Shown: piece by piece, positions 31,410-43,610 of the stretch
How positions within the stretch are numbered: the first letter of the stretch is position 1
Layout of the letters: every line of letters begins with the position of its first letter
Assembly: GCA_007115705.1 (NCBI GenBank)
Contig: QXEO01000734.1
Span: 1,895,430 to 1,959,429 of the forward strand
From: Dactylis glomerata
Lineage: Eukaryota > Streptophyta > Magnoliopsida > Poales > Poaceae
Length of the DNA: 64,000 nucleotides
Reading direction: 5' to 3'
The notes under the pieces: model-generated
What the model saw: the letters and a program-made list of their open reading frames with translations, nothing else
Told to the model about the DNA's origin: nothing
The model's database searches: none
Position numbers and translations under genes: made by a program

Positions 31410-31587
31410 TATTGGGTCTGTGGCAGAAGAAACTTTTTGGGTCCGAGCCTCAGGAATCGAGCTAGTCTGTCAACTTGGGGTGGGGGTGGCGGTGGGTTGT
31501 TGTTGTTGGCACTTGCTTGGATGAATTGGGTCATCATTTGCATGAGCTGGGATTGACCTGTGGCTAACTATTGGACCACATCATAGA

Positions 31588-31862
<275 letters not shown>

Positions 31863-32135
31863 CATGGTGAGGCGGCATCTGAGGTGGTGTTAGATTGGGT
31901 GAGTAATGGATAGATAGAACTAAAGGAGAAACTTTTCCTACCGATGCACAATACAACAATCCAAACAACAAACAAGCATAAACAAAACAGTCATCGAAAA
32001 TCTTTATTGATAAGTCTTTTGGAAATACACGATAACGATATAGTATGGTCATACACCAATTTGGTATGATCAAACAAGCATCTATAAATTGTTGGTTCTA
32101 TAAGCTAGGAATATTGGTGGTCTAGTCTACTTGAA

Positions 32136-32916
32136 CTATGCAAGGTATGCTTTCCGATTTCCAGTCCGGTGGCGTTTGACTCTGGTGCTTATGTGCTCCC
32201 CGCTGCTCTTCTCCATGGTAGTCTCTTCTTCATTAGACTTGGACACCACTTGCTTCTTGGGGACCTCCTTAGGTGCCTCCGGGGTTGAATCCTTTTTCTT
32301 GTTAGCTAGCGACGTCTCTTTCTTTGTAGGCCATGGATCATACTTCATCAAGTGTTGGTTGAGGTATGCACATTGTCCTTGCAGTCCTGCAATATGTGCC
32401 TCCTGAGCTTTTGTCTTGAATACTAACTTATCATTGGTCTCCTCAAGTGCCTTCTTCTTGTCCTTCAACTTCTGTATGATGTCCTCCAATTGCTCAATCT
32501 TTTCTTGCCTTTCTTGGAGTAGATCCTTTGCATTATCTATGGCGTCCATCTCGGCAAGGAGTAAGTGCTCTATGATGTAGACATGTGCCTCCATGTCTTC
32601 CAACTGAATCTCGGTCCAAGGTACTGTTGCACGATTTCCTGGGGGTCCTCATAGGCCATCCTTTAGAGTTGCGTCTCCCAAAAAGGTGGAAAAGAATACC
32701 AAGGTCGAATATTTCCTTGGAGTATGTCTCGCAGATGCGAGCCAACGCCTCTTGCATGGCCATCACAACTCCTATCTCCCATGAAGGGTACCTTCTCGCG
32801 TAAACCACAGTCTCGGTGGGTGGCTCAATGGTACGTCCTTTGATCTTCCACTCAATCAACCACCAAGTTCTCCCTGAACGCCACATCGCAACTCTCCTCC
32901 ACGAAACGTGGGAGGA
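32136..32916 (-). pseudogene. Tekay-1 first ORF, main part (coiled-coil protein)
   Basis: The frame begins at 49081 and is cut at codon about 34 by Athila-A. This part continues with a conserved-looking segment (WKIKGRTIEPPTETVVYARRY, in part, then ALARICETYSKEI and FHLFGRRNSKGWPM, 32533-32886). A frameshift near 32640 leads to 32136-32603. That part has a long coiled coil (AKDLLQERQEKIEQLEDII, KKKALEETNDKL) and a charged tail. It precedes gag, and I know of no enzyme with this layout. It may be a particle or RNA-binding accessory protein; that is only a guess. Confidence 0.65.
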
Positions 32917-34535
32917 TGATACGTCTCAAACGTATCTATAATTTTTGATGCTCCATGCTTGTTTATACACTATTTGCTTTGTGTTTTGTTACACTTCGTG
33001 GTGTTTTTATGTATTTTCTGGAACTAACCTACTAACGAGATGCCACAGTGCCAGTTTCCTGTTTTCTGCTGTTTTTGTGTTTCAGAAAAGCTACATAGGA
33101 AATATTCTCGGAATTGGACGAAACAAAAGCCAAACCTCCTATTTTTCTAGAGCACGAGTCAGAGTCCAAAGCAGAGACGGAGGGGGGGACAGGACCTGGC
33201 CACCCCCTAGGGCGGCGCGGGCCAAGCCCTGGCCATGCCACCAGGGGGTGAGCCCCCTGGTCCACCTCCTGACGCCGCCCTTCCACCTATATATCCCCCT
33301 CGACGGGAAAAACCTAAAGCCCCAATCAATTTTCCTCGAAACATACTGCAAGACACCGCCGTCGTCGACATGAGATCGGGAGGGTCCAGAAGCTCTTCCC
33401 GGCACCCTGCTGGAAAGGGGAATCACCGCCGGAGGCCTTCTTCATCACCATGCCTGCCTCCGGAGTGATGTGTGAGCAGTCTACCTTGGACTATGGGTCC
33501 ATAGTAGTAGCTAGATGGTTGTCATCTCCTCCATGTGCTTCATGTTTAGATCTTGTGAGCTGCCTATCATGATCAAGATCATCGTTGTGTAATTCTACAT
33601 GTTGTGTTTGTTGGGATCCGATGAATATTGATACTTGTCAAATTGATTTATGATTTATCATCTCTATGTTGTTCATGATCTTGCATGCTCTCCGTTGCTA
33701 GTAGATATCTTGGCCGAGTAGATGCTAGTGACTCCAAGAGGGAGTATTTATGCTCGATAGTGGGTTCATGCCTCTAGTAATCCGAGGGAGTGACAGAAAC
33801 CTCTAAGGTTGTAGATGTGTTTTTGCTACTAGGGAGAAAACAACAATCTTGTGTTCAAGGACATTTGTATTGTTTACATTACACACTTTGCTTAAGGCGA
33901 TAATCTGTTGCTTGCAGCTTAATACCCAACGGTTGCTCAGATGACATCCGGCGGGTGGATTATTAGTCACAGATGCAGTTGGATTACGGTCTATGTATTA
34001 TGTTGTAATGCCCAAGTGAATCTCATAGTGATCCTCATGACATTTGTATGCTTGCTTTATTCTATCAATTGCCCAACTGTAATTTGTTTACCCAGCATGT
34101 TATTTATCTTATGGAGAGACACCTCTAGTGAACTGTGGACCCCGGTCCATTCTTTTACATTGTTATTACCGTTTACCATTTACTTGCTTTATTTACATTC
34201 TCGCAAACTACTATCTTTTACCACTCGATACGCTTTATCCTTTGTTTACAGCAAACCGGTGAGATTGACAACCTCACTGTAAGTTGGGTAAAGTACTTGG
34301 TTGTGTTGTGTGCAGGTTCCACGTTGCTGCTGGTGCAAAGCTACGCCCCAGACAAGGCACCATATATAAATTGTCTAGAGCTGTCGCGAAGCTAGCAAGC
34401 ATCAACCTTCGGAAGTTGGTTCTTTTGCCTACTGGTTCGATAAACCTTGGTTTCATACTGACGGAAGACTTGCTGCTGTGCTCATCATACCTTCCTCTTG
34501 GGGTTCCCAACTGGGCGGTCATCTACACGCCATCA
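32917..34535 (+). repeat. Athila-A 5' LTR (1619 bp)
   Basis: It aligns with 37869-38641 plus 48137-48981 (1618 bp in total). By eye about 20 differences are seen in the first 265 bases. A TATATATCC box at about 33289-33297 is a plausible promoter core. Confidence 0.95.
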
Positions 34536-34545
34536 AGCAATTTTT

Positions 34546-34563
34546 CTCGCGCCGTTGCCGGGG
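34546..34563 (+). other. Athila-A primer binding site (tRNA-Asp type)
   Basis: TCGCGCCGTTGCCGGGGA starts ten bases after the 5' LTR. Except for its second base it is the complement of the plant tRNA-Asp 3' end, the primer used by Athila elements. Confidence 0.85.
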
Positions 34564-34721
34564 AGAAAGATGATTTCTGCAAGGGGAGTCTCTCACTTCC
34601 AATCTTTTACTTTGTTATTGGTTTGCTTTATTTTATTTTTGCTTGCATCTTTTTATCAAAAATACAAAAAAATTAGTTCCTTTGATAGTTGGTATTCCAT
34701 TACTTTTACTTTTAGTTCATT

Positions 34722-35347
34722 ATGTTGTTCCCTAAGTATGCTCTGGAGGACCTCACAATAGGTAGTGATTCTATAATTGGGAAAGGTAACATTGAGGAGT
34801 TCTTTAATCATGTTAGTATGCATAAAGATGTTGAGGATAGATCTTTAGCCGAGCTTGCTCCTAGTTATGAAGTTGCTGCTTCTTATTTAGTTCACATGTT
34901 GGTGGCTAGGTTTGTTAACCTTAATCCTTTTATGCAACGAATGTTTCTTAAGCTTCATGATATCGAAGACTCCAAAAAGAAAGATTTTATTTTGGAGACT
35001 TTGCGTAGAGAATTTAGAGATGTTGTTATAGAAGCTAGGAAAGTTTTTGAGCGTTTTAATATGCTTGGCTCACGCGTAAATGTTGTTGGTACAAACAAGG
35101 AAGAAATCAAAGTACCAATACCTTGCAAACTCGTAGGATTAAATGAAGCTTTGGAATTTTTTTTGATTGGATTGTTCCTAAAAACTCTTTTGATGAAAGT
35201 AGTGAACCCAAGAGTGTTCATAGGGATCTTCAAAAACTCATTTGGATACAATATAATTCATTGTTGAAAAAACTTCTACAATTCATCTTAATGCCTTATT
35301 TGAAAATACTTGATTTCCACTTTCCGCGCCTAGCTCAAAGGCGTTAA
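34722..35347 (+). pseudogene. Athila-A gag-like ORF
   Basis: ATG at 34722. Segments: YALEDLTIGSDSIIGKGN, EEFFNHVSMHKDVEDRSLAE, VARFVNLNPFMQRMFLKLHD and REFRDVVIEARKVFERFNML. At a T8 run (35157-35164) the frame shifts; the second frame goes on with DWIVPKNSF and DLQKLIWIQYN to RLAQRR and a TAA at 35345. The protein is probably a gag-like ORF particular to this non-autonomous family, and no zinc knuckle is seen. A GCGCCTAGCTCAAAGGCGTTAAAGAAAAGC-type junction follows, common after gag in such elements. Confidence 0.7.
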
Positions 35348-37868
35348 AGAAAAGCACTCTTGGGAGATAACCCAATGTTTTAGTTTCAGTATCTTTTCTT
35401 TTATTTGAGTCTTGGAAGTTATTAATACTGTAATGACCTCTCCTTAACATTTTTATTTTGTTTTTGTGTCAAGAAGAACCTCTAATTTGAGGGAGGTAAG
35501 ATTTGGGGAAGTTGCTGTCCTGAAACAGATTTCTGCGCTGCACCGTACAAATTTGTGAAAATTCTCAGAATATCTTTTTGATCTGCGATTTCTTGTGCAC
35601 ATGCCCCAGGTTATTCCCAAACTTTTATTAGTTTTGCACTTTTCTATTTGAGCAACAGAAGGTCCTCGGAAAAATCGATCTTTGTCAGCTGTTCTGTTTT
35701 GATAGATTTCTGCCACTATTTGTGTTTGCCTCTCGATCGCTTTCTTTTTGAGTTCTTTTGATCACGGAACTTTTGAGGAAGTTTCTACAGTAGCTTATGC
35801 TTTAATGGATGGTATATTTGAGTTTGAAACTGAACCAACGGAGTAGATTTGCTATCATGCTTACACTAATGTTGCTAATAGAATTGTGTGAAGTTTTGTA
35901 TGAAGGAAGTTTTCAAGTGTAGGGAAAGGAGAGTGATGAGATGAGATGAAGTATGGACAAAAGCTCAAGCTTGGGGATGCCCATGTCACCCCAAGAAATA
36001 TCCAAGAGGTACAAGCATCAAAGCTTGGAGATGCCCCGAGGCACCCCTTCTTCATCGGCAAAAATCAGGTCACCTTTCAAGACACTATATTTTTATTGCT
36101 TCGTATACTATGCGTTTTTCTTGGAGCATCTTTACTTTCACTTTCAGTTTTTTTTGTTTGCTGCAATAAATGGTTGGACCCCAAAAAATTTCTTTTGGAG
36201 AAGACACACTCTGTTTTTCATTGCCAAGAACACTCTAGTTTTCACTCTTATCGTTCAACGAGTGTTCTCTTTTTCTAGTACTGCATTTAGCTTTCATTTT
36301 TCGCCTTGATTTTTGTTCAGATCTTGCTATATCTTTGTATCAAGGTACATTTAGACCACTGGTCTATCTTGGTTTTCATCTTAAAGAGTTGATTCAAAAA
36401 GGTTGAATGGTGTTGGAAAAGAGAAAAAAAATTCATGCCTATAGTGGTACAAATGGGAGCTTGTTTAGACTGTGGCTTAGACTTTTGCATGTCATGCTTG
36501 ATGTTATTTTGATAGTATGCTTAGTAGTTTTTGCTGTAGCATGACTTGTCTCAAATGACTGAGATTGCTTAATGTGCCTTTGAAAGAATCATGCGTTGTT
36601 TTTATTATATGGGAGCATATTATTGCGGTTTTCTCCTTTGATGCTTTATTTGGGTTGACTTGGCGCATGCTTACACCATGTTTGACTTTAACAAGTCTCC
36701 ATAAGCCTCTATGATCATTTGGTTTTTGACTTGTGATACCACTTTATGCTTCAGTTAATGATGTTTTGTCGCTATGTATGATTATGGCCGTTATTGCTCT
36801 CTTAGTTGGTCACTCCCAGTCTTTTGCTAGCCTTCATTCTGTACTGAGAGGGAATACGTCTCGTGCATCCAACTCCCAAAAACCAAGTTTATTCCAAAGA
36901 GTCCACTATAAATTCCTATGCATGGTATTTGCAAGCCATTCCATGTAAATTTTCATGTGCTACCTTTCAAAAAAATCTTCAAAATACTTCTCATTTTGTG
37001 ACACTTTTTTCAGCTCATGGGGACGTAGTGGTCAGATTTGCTATCCTCCATATTGTTTTATTCCAAAAAAGAAAAAAAAGAAAAAAAGGCACTCATCCAT
37101 GGTAGGTGAAAGTTGGTGGGCACCCGATAGAATCGGTTAGCCATGGTTTGTGAAAGTAAAAGTGGGGAGGAGTGCCAAGCTTTATAAAAGAGCACCAAAG
37201 TGCCAATCTCTCTCTCAAAAACTTGCTTTGTATGGAAGATAGTAACAACCCATTGCCAGTCGTTGACAAGAACAACCACCTCTCAAAACAAATTTTTCTC
37301 TCTGTTTTACAAATAAAAAGCTCTAGCACATGTTTAATCACTGCTTCCCTTTGCGAAGGGCCTTTTTTACTTTTTTGTTGAGTCTCCACTTTCTACCTTT
37401 ATGCACCGTCTAAGAGAGCATAGTTGTCATTCTGTGTTTAATGTGCATAGTCCCAAAATTTATCATTGATTGATTCATGATTATGGTTTTGCTTGTTCTT
37501 AAATTATTTGTATCTAGTCGCCCTCTTAAACTTGAAGGTGTCCTATGCATTTATGTTTTGCTATTCCATGAAGGACAAGCCAAAAACCACTTTGCTATGT
37601 TTTTCTATATGATTTGAACACACACTTGACTTTCAATGTTTCATTACTCATGATCTTTCGTTTGTGTTAGTTTTCATGTTATAACATGGTTGCTAAGTTT
37701 TATTGTCAAGATTATGTCTCTTATGCCCATATTTTAAGTGCTTTGATCTCAGCACTCAATGCTTTACATCGTTGATCAAGATTGTGATGGTGCATGTCAC
37801 CTCAAAAATTATTGTTTTGTTATCACTTACCTACTCGAGGACGAGCATGAGTTAAGCTTTGGGATGCT
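35348..37868 (+). other. Athila-A long 3' noncoding region
   Basis: About 2.5 kb without a supported gene. The part at 36540-37390 is shared with Athila-B (about 45330-46270), including GAGAGGGAATAC, CTCGTGCATCCAACTCC, GTCCACTATAAATTCC and GGTGGGCACCCGAT. The end AGCTTTGGGATGCT (37855-37868) is a weak polypurine tract. 36073-36310 contains a GCAATAAA signal but no ORF of note. Confidence 0.65.
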
Positions 37869-38641
37869 TGATACGTCTCAAATGTATCTATAATTTTTGA
37901 TGCTCCATGCTTGTTTATATACCATTTGCTTTGTGTTTTGTTACACTTCATGGCGTTTTTTATGCATTTTCTAGAACTAACCTACTAACGAGACGCCACA
38001 GTGCCAGTTCCCTGTTTTATGCTATTTTTGTGTTTCAAAAAAGCTACACAGGAAATATTCTCGGAATTAGACGAAACAAAAGCTGAACCTCCTATTTTTC
38101 CAGAACACGAGTCGGAGTCCAAAGCATAGACGGAGGGGGCCAGGACCTGGCCACACCCTAGGGCGGTGCGGGCCAAGCCCTGGCCGCGCCACCAGGGGGT
38201 GAGACCCCCTGGTCCACCTCCTGACGCCGCCCTTCTGCCTATGTATTCCCCTCGATGGGAAAAACCGAAAGCCCCGATCAATTTTCCTCGAAACATACTG
38301 CAAGCCGCCGCCGTCGTTGATGCGAGATCGGGAGGGTCTAGAAGCTCTTCCCGGCACCCTGCCGGAGAGGGAAATCACCATCGGAGGCCTTCTTCATCAC
38401 CATGCCTGCCTCCGAAGTGATGTGTGAGTAGTCTACCTTTGACTACGGGTCCATAGCAGTAGCTAGATGGTTGTCATCTCCTCCAAGTGCTTCATGTTTA
38501 GATCTTGTGAGCTGCCTATCATGATCAAGATCATCGTTGTGTAATTCTACATGTTGTGTTTGTTGGGATCCGATGAATATTGATACTTTGTCAAGTTGAT
38601 TTATGATTTATCATCTCTATGTTGTTTATAATCTTGCATGC
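37869..38641 (+). repeat. Athila-A 3' LTR, left part
   Basis: The first 773 bp of the 3' LTR, interrupted after CTTGCATGC by Athila-B. Bases 38637-38641 (CATGC) are one copy of the Athila-B target duplication. Confidence 0.95.
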
Positions 38642-40039
38642 TGATACATCCAAAACATATCTACTTTCCCGAACACTTTTGCTGTTGTTTCTCCTCTAAT
38701 TTGTGTGTTTTGAATGCAACTAACACAGACTAACGCTGTTTTCAGCAGATTTGCTATGGTGTCTCATTTTTGTGCAGAAATCCAACTTTCAGTAAAAATC
38801 CGGGAACATATTGCAAAAATCCTATTTCACCAGAAGACCCACGGAGCCAGAAGACGAGACGGAGAGGGGCTGGGAGGCCGCCACAGAACCAGGGGGCTCA
38901 GCCCAGGCCTGACCGCGCCCACCTATTGTGAGGCCGCCTCGGCCATCGCCTCAACCCCTCCTTCCGCCTACATATACCCTCTGACCTAAAAGGAGCGGGG
39001 GTTCGGCGTTTTTCCCAGATAGACTTCCGCTGCACTGCCACCATCAGAAACCGCGATTCGGAACCAGAAACTCCGTTCTAGCACCCTGCCGGGATTGGGA
39101 TTTGGAGGAGATCTTCATCACCATCATCACCGACGTCTCTCCATCAACCATCCATGACTCCCCCATCCATGTGTGAGTAATTCCCACTGTAGGCAAAGGG
39201 GATGGTAGGGATTGGATGAGATGATTCATGTAATTTGCTACGAGATTGTTAGGGCATAGTGCCTAGTATCTACTATTAGTGCTTATGACATTGTTGCAAC
39301 TTGTTGTGCTTAATGCTTGTCACTTTGGGCCCGAGTGCCATGATCTCAGATCTGAACTTGTTATTGTTTTATGATGATACTTGTTATTTATGATCTTACC
39401 TGCAAGTTGTTTACACATATCGTTGTCCGGAACCCGAGTCCCCAAAGTGACAGAAATTGGGATAACCAGAGGGGATGGCTATGATGTGAGGATCACATGT
39501 GTTCACCAAGTGCTAATGGTTTGCTCTGGTACTTTATTAAAAGGAGTACCTTAATTACCAGTAGTTTCCCTTGAGGCCCTGCTGCAACAGGCTGGTAGGA
39601 CAAAAGATGTCATGCAAGTTTCTCATTGTGAGCACGTACGACTATATACGGAACACATGCCTATGATTGTTTAGTACTAGAATGCTTTATCATTATTTAC
39701 CTGCAATTGCCCATGTCTCACTGATTTCATGAATTATCTTATCCATGCAACGCCCGTACATCTATCCCTATGCCTACAGTATTTTATCCTACTGTTTCCT
39801 ATTGCTACTATTACCGCTTTTATTTTACTATTGCTGTTACTATTTTACTACTATCACCACTATAAAACTGTTGCTACTGATAAACCTCTGCGAGCAAGTC
39901 TGTTTCCAGGTGCAGCTCTATTGACAACTCATCTGTTAATGCTTATAAATATTCTTTGGCTCCCCTTGTGTCGAATCAATAAATTTGGGCTTTACTTCCC
40001 TCGAAGACTGTTGCGATCCCCTATACGTGTGGGTCATCA
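38642..40039 (+). repeat. Athila-B 5' LTR (1398 bp)
   Basis: It aligns end to end with 46735-48131; I count about 18 differences in the first 316 bases, mainly transitions. ACATATACCCTCTG at about 38971-38984 contains the likely TATA box. Confidence 0.96.
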
Positions 40040-40050
40040 AGACTATTTTC

Positions 40051-40068
40051 TAGCGCCGTTGCCGGGGA
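40051..40068 (+). other. Athila-B primer binding site (tRNA-Asp type)
   Basis: TAGCGCCGTTGCCGGGGA lies twelve bases after the LTR; one base differs from the tRNA-Asp complement TGGCGCCGTTGCCGGGGA. Confidence 0.88.
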
Positions 40069-40127
40069 GCATAGCTTTATTTGTAAGTTCACTTGGAAGT
40101 CATATTGTTCGATGCAATCCATTCATC

Positions 40128-41999
40128 ATGGGTAAACCTCGTGATGGAAAAGTTCCTATATTGCCATCCACTACAAGAAGAGGTACAACTTTGAACACCT
40201 CTGTTGCTCTTGATTCACCAACTGTTATGAGTAAGTTGCTTACACCACCACATGCACACGCTACTGCTACTTCTTCTGCTGAGTTTGAAAATGCCACTGA
40301 TAATTTAGATGACGCTTCTAGTGTGCTTGATGAGAGTGGTTCGTTAGGTTCCTTTTTAGATGCCACAATTGCTAGGACTAAGCAATTGGGGAACACTACT
40401 GTTACACCTGTTAGTTCACCTGAGTCTAGGGAATGCCCTAGCAATGATCTTGATGACACTTATATTGAGCTTGACGATGATTTTATTGCTGAAGCTCATG
40501 CCACTCGTGATGCTAACGCTGTTAAGGAACTTCTAGCAAGACGTGCTGTTAGATATAAATTATCTCCTGATGCTAAGTTTGCTGCTTCTCCCATAAATAT
40601 TAGAGATAAGGATTATGATTTCTCTTTAGATTTCTCTTATATATCTATTGTTGAGAAAGCCCCTTTTTGTGGTACTGAAAATGAAAGTGCTATGGAGCAC
40701 ATGAATGAGCTTTCTACTTTGAGTAATTTGTTTTCTAATGATATTAAGCTTCGCACTTACTTTGTTGCTAAGATTTTTCCTTTCTCGTTGAAAGATGCAG
40801 CTAAAACTTGGTTTAATAACTTGTCTCTTGGATCTATTCATAGTCCTATTGCTTTGGTTAATGCTTTCTTTCAGAAATATTTTCCTGCTAGTGCTCAAGA
40901 TGCTGCTGTGCAGAAAATCTTTGACTTTGAACAGGGAAAAGGAGAGATATTGCCTGAATCTTGGGCAAGGTTTTGCTCTTTAATTAGAGCATTTCCTAAG
41001 GAGCCATTACCTAAAAATGAACTCCTTGATATATTTTATAATGGACTAACTGATGAATCTAAGACATATCTGGATAGTTGTGCTGGTTGTGTTTTCAGGG
41101 AAAGAACTCCGGCTGAAGCTGAAGAACTAATGGTTAAAATAAGCCGGAATCATGATGATTGGACTATGGCTGAGTCAACATCAACACCAACACCAACGCC
41201 AACTACAGAGCCAACACCAAAAAAGAGAGGAACGATTGAATTAAATGATGAGGTTATGAGGGAAGCCAAGAAATCTCTTAAGGAGAAAGGGATTAAATCT
41301 GAAGATGTGAAGAATTTACCTCCTATAGAAGAATTATGTAAGCCAATCCCTCACTCATCTACTATTGAGGTACACTCTCTCCAACGCTTTGATGATAGAG
41401 ATATTCCTTACTCTAAACCTCCTGATCAATGCTTAGATGAGTTTGATAATTTTGTTGTTAAGCAAGATAATTTTAATAGAAGGGTGCAGAATCATTTGTT
41501 GGAAAATTCTAGTGCTATTAACAAGTTGCAGGATATTGTGGAGAGAATCTCCAATGATGTGAAGATACTTGTTAAACATTTTCAAATGGTTCGGACTCAA
41601 ATTGATCAGCTTACCACGGTGCAAAAAGATTTGCTAGTTAATGCTTCAAGAGAAAAACAAGCGTGTGAAATACGCAGAAGAGGAGGTGCTACTACTCAAG
41701 ACCCCTTATATCCTGAAGGACATCCTAAGAGGATCGAACAAGATTCTCAACGCACTTCAAGAAATGATAATCCTTCCAAAAAGAAGAAGAAGAAGAAGCA
41801 TAAAATAGTTGCAGAATCTTCTGAAGCAGGTAAAGATCCTAATAGTGTTTCTATTTCTGATGCTGAAACTGAACGAGGTAGTGCTTCCGATAAAGAAGAA
41901 GTTGAAGAGGAACCAGAAAAGCTTGCCAAAAATGCAAAGTACACTAAGGAAGACTTCATTGCCAACAAGCATGGTAATGAGAGAGAACCTTGGGTGTAG
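40128..41999 (+). CDS. Athila-B gag
   Basis: 623 residues from the ATG at 40128 (MGKPRDGKVP). The frame is open further back into the LTR, but this is the first ATG after the primer site with a retroelement-like start. The N-terminus is Ser/Thr-rich. At about residues 190-350 lies the Athila gag capsid region: LRTYFVAKIFPFSLKDAAKTW, in part, then FNNLSLGSIHS, FFQKYFPAS, EILPESWARFCSLIRAFP and LLDIFYNGLTDESKTYLDS. After it come helical stretches, a Lys-run (KKKKKKHK) and an acidic Glu-rich tail. No CCHC knuckle is seen. It ends in a TAG at 41997; the protease continues in the same frame, so the TAG probably replaced a Gln codon. Confidence 0.88.
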   Translation: MGKPRDGKVPILPSTTRRGTTLNTSVALDSPTVMSKLLTPPHAHATATSSAEFENATDNLDDASSVLDESGSLGSFLDATIARTKQLGNTTVTPVSSPESRECPSNDLDDTYIELDDDFIAEAHATRDANAVKELLARRAVRYKLSPDAKFAASPINIRDKDYDFSLDFSYISIVEKAPFCGTENESAMEHMNELSTLSNLFSNDIKLRTYFVAKIFPFSLKDAAKTWFNNLSLGSIHSPIALVNAFFQKYFPASAQDAAVQKIFDFEQGKGEILPESWARFCSLIRAFPKEPLPKNELLDIFYNGLTDESKTYLDSCAGCVFRERTPAEAEELMVKISRNHDDWTMAESTSTPTPTPTTEPTPKKRGTIELNDEVMREAKKSLKEKGIKSEDVKNLPPIEELCKPIPHSSTIEVHSLQRFDDRDIPYSKPPDQCLDEFDNFVVKQDNFNRRVQNHLLENSSAINKLQDIVERISNDVKILVKHFQMVRTQIDQLTTVQKDLLVNASREKQACEIRRRGGATTQDPLYPEGHPKRIEQDSQRTSRNDNPSKKKKKKKHKIVAESSEAGKDPNSVSISDAETERGSASDKEEVEEEPEKLAKNAKYTKEDFIANKHGNEREPWV

Positions 42000-42776
42000 A
42001 AACCAATGCCTTTTCCTAGTAAGAAACATAAATCCAAGGAGGAAGAACACTACAACAGGTTTTGTGAATGGATGAGACCTTTATTTTTACAAATTCCTTT
42101 GACTGATGCTATTAGAATGCCTCATTATTCAAAGTATATGAAATATATTGTTACTAACAAAAGGAAGATTCCTAATGAGGAAATTTCCACTTTACTTGCT
42201 AATTATTCTTTTGAAGGTAAAGTTCCCGAGAAGCTTGGAGATCCAGGTATACCGACTATTCCTTGCTCCATTAAAAATAACTATGTTAGAACTGCTTTAT
42301 GTGATTTGGGAGCCGGAGTTAGTGTCATGCCTTTTTCTCTTTATAAGAGACTTGATCTATAAAAATTGGTATCAACTGATATATCTTTGCAAATGGCTGA
42401 TAAGTCTACTACTATTCCTATTGGTATATGTGAAAATGTTCATGTTCAAGTTGCTAACAGTTATTTGATATTAACTAACTTTGTTGTGTTAGAAATGCCT
42501 GAAGATCATAATATGTCTATTATTCTTGGGAGACCTTTTCTAAACACTGTAGGTGCGGTTATTAATTGCAATCAAGGAAAAGTAACTTTTAATGTCAATG
42601 ACAAAGAGTACACGGTCTATTTTCCCAAGAAGATTGATAGAAAGAACGCTCTAAATTCAATCAAGCATGTTGAGACCATCAGAGTTGGTCAAATTATTTG
42701 TTCAGAGCGAAAGCCCAAGGAAGAATATAAAATTGTCATGATTGGGACTATACCTATCAAGGTCGAGGTAACATAA
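42000..42776 (+). pseudogene. Athila-B aspartic protease
   Basis: It continues the gag frame after the TAG at 41997: KPMPFPSKKHKSKEEEHYN, FCEWMRPLFLQIPLTDAIR, then the active site region ALCDLGAGVSVMPFSL (Asp-Leu-Gly-Ala, the Athila variant of D-S/T-G). A TAA at about 42360-42362 interrupts it. The frame resumes with STDISLQMADKSTTIPIGI and MSIILGRPFLNTVGAVI, the second protease motif (ILGRPFL). It ends at 42776 with no reverse transcriptase behind it. Confidence 0.88.
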
Positions 42777-43610
42777 GCATATAGTGAAATACAAAGTTTT
42801 TCCTCATATAAAATTAGTTTGGTTCCAAGACTTGATCAACCTTGTTAACAAAGTGATTTTATATGAATGAAACTTCGTTTTCACCGCATTTACTCAACCT
42901 CACTCATTTTTACTTTCACCATTTTTGTTCCCTTTGTTAGTTACATGATTAAGATATCTTAGAGATGCTGCAAACTTGGTTTCGATTTGCTTTCTATAGC
43001 TCCATCGTCGTTTTCCCGAGTTTTATTCTCTTATCATTTTTCTGAAAAATCTTCAAAAATAAAGTTTCTTGAAAAATTCCAGAAAAATCTTTTTAAATTT
43101 TTATGTCAAAAATGGGGCAGAGAGGCACCTGGGAGACCTCAGGGGGACCACACCATGCCACCTCACCACCAGGGGGCACGGCCCAAGCCTGGTCGCGCCC
43201 ACCTATGGTGAGGGGGGCCCCCCTGGCCTCTCACTTATCTCTTCATCCCCATCTCTTTCTCTCTCTCGAAAAATCATGACACCGCAGCTCAAACCCATGT
43301 TCTTGCTGTTCTCCATCTCGATTTTTCGATCTCCTTGCTCAGCCCATCATTGTTGCTGAAATTTGGATCATTTGTTCTCTGGTATGTGACTCCTCCGATT
43401 GTCCAAGTAGAATTTTGTTTAGTGAAGTATTTCTTGAGTATTTTAGCTCTATAGGTGGCAGGAGAAATGAGTTTGCATGCATGTTCTATTGCTTAGAAAT
43501 GTTATTTTGATGCATGTTAGCCCTCTAGTAACTCCCTATAGTAGTTTCCTACATTTGTTTGTCTCAAAATCACTTTTTATGAGCTTTGTTGAAAATTTCA
43601 GAAAAGGGAA
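42777..43610 (+). promoter_or_regulatory. Athila-B internal leader with putative promoter and intron
   Basis: No ORF. The segment 43120-43300 has a GC-rich stretch (GGCACGGCCCAAGCCTGGTC, GCGCCCACC) that echoes the LTR leader (46985-47030), followed by a CTCTCTCTCTCG leader. A good splice donor CTG/GTATGT at 43381/43382 and an acceptor GAAAATTTCAG ending at 43601 lie just before the ATG at 43611. This suggests the second ORF is expressed from its own spliced RNA or from a spliced genomic RNA. Confidence 0.5.
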
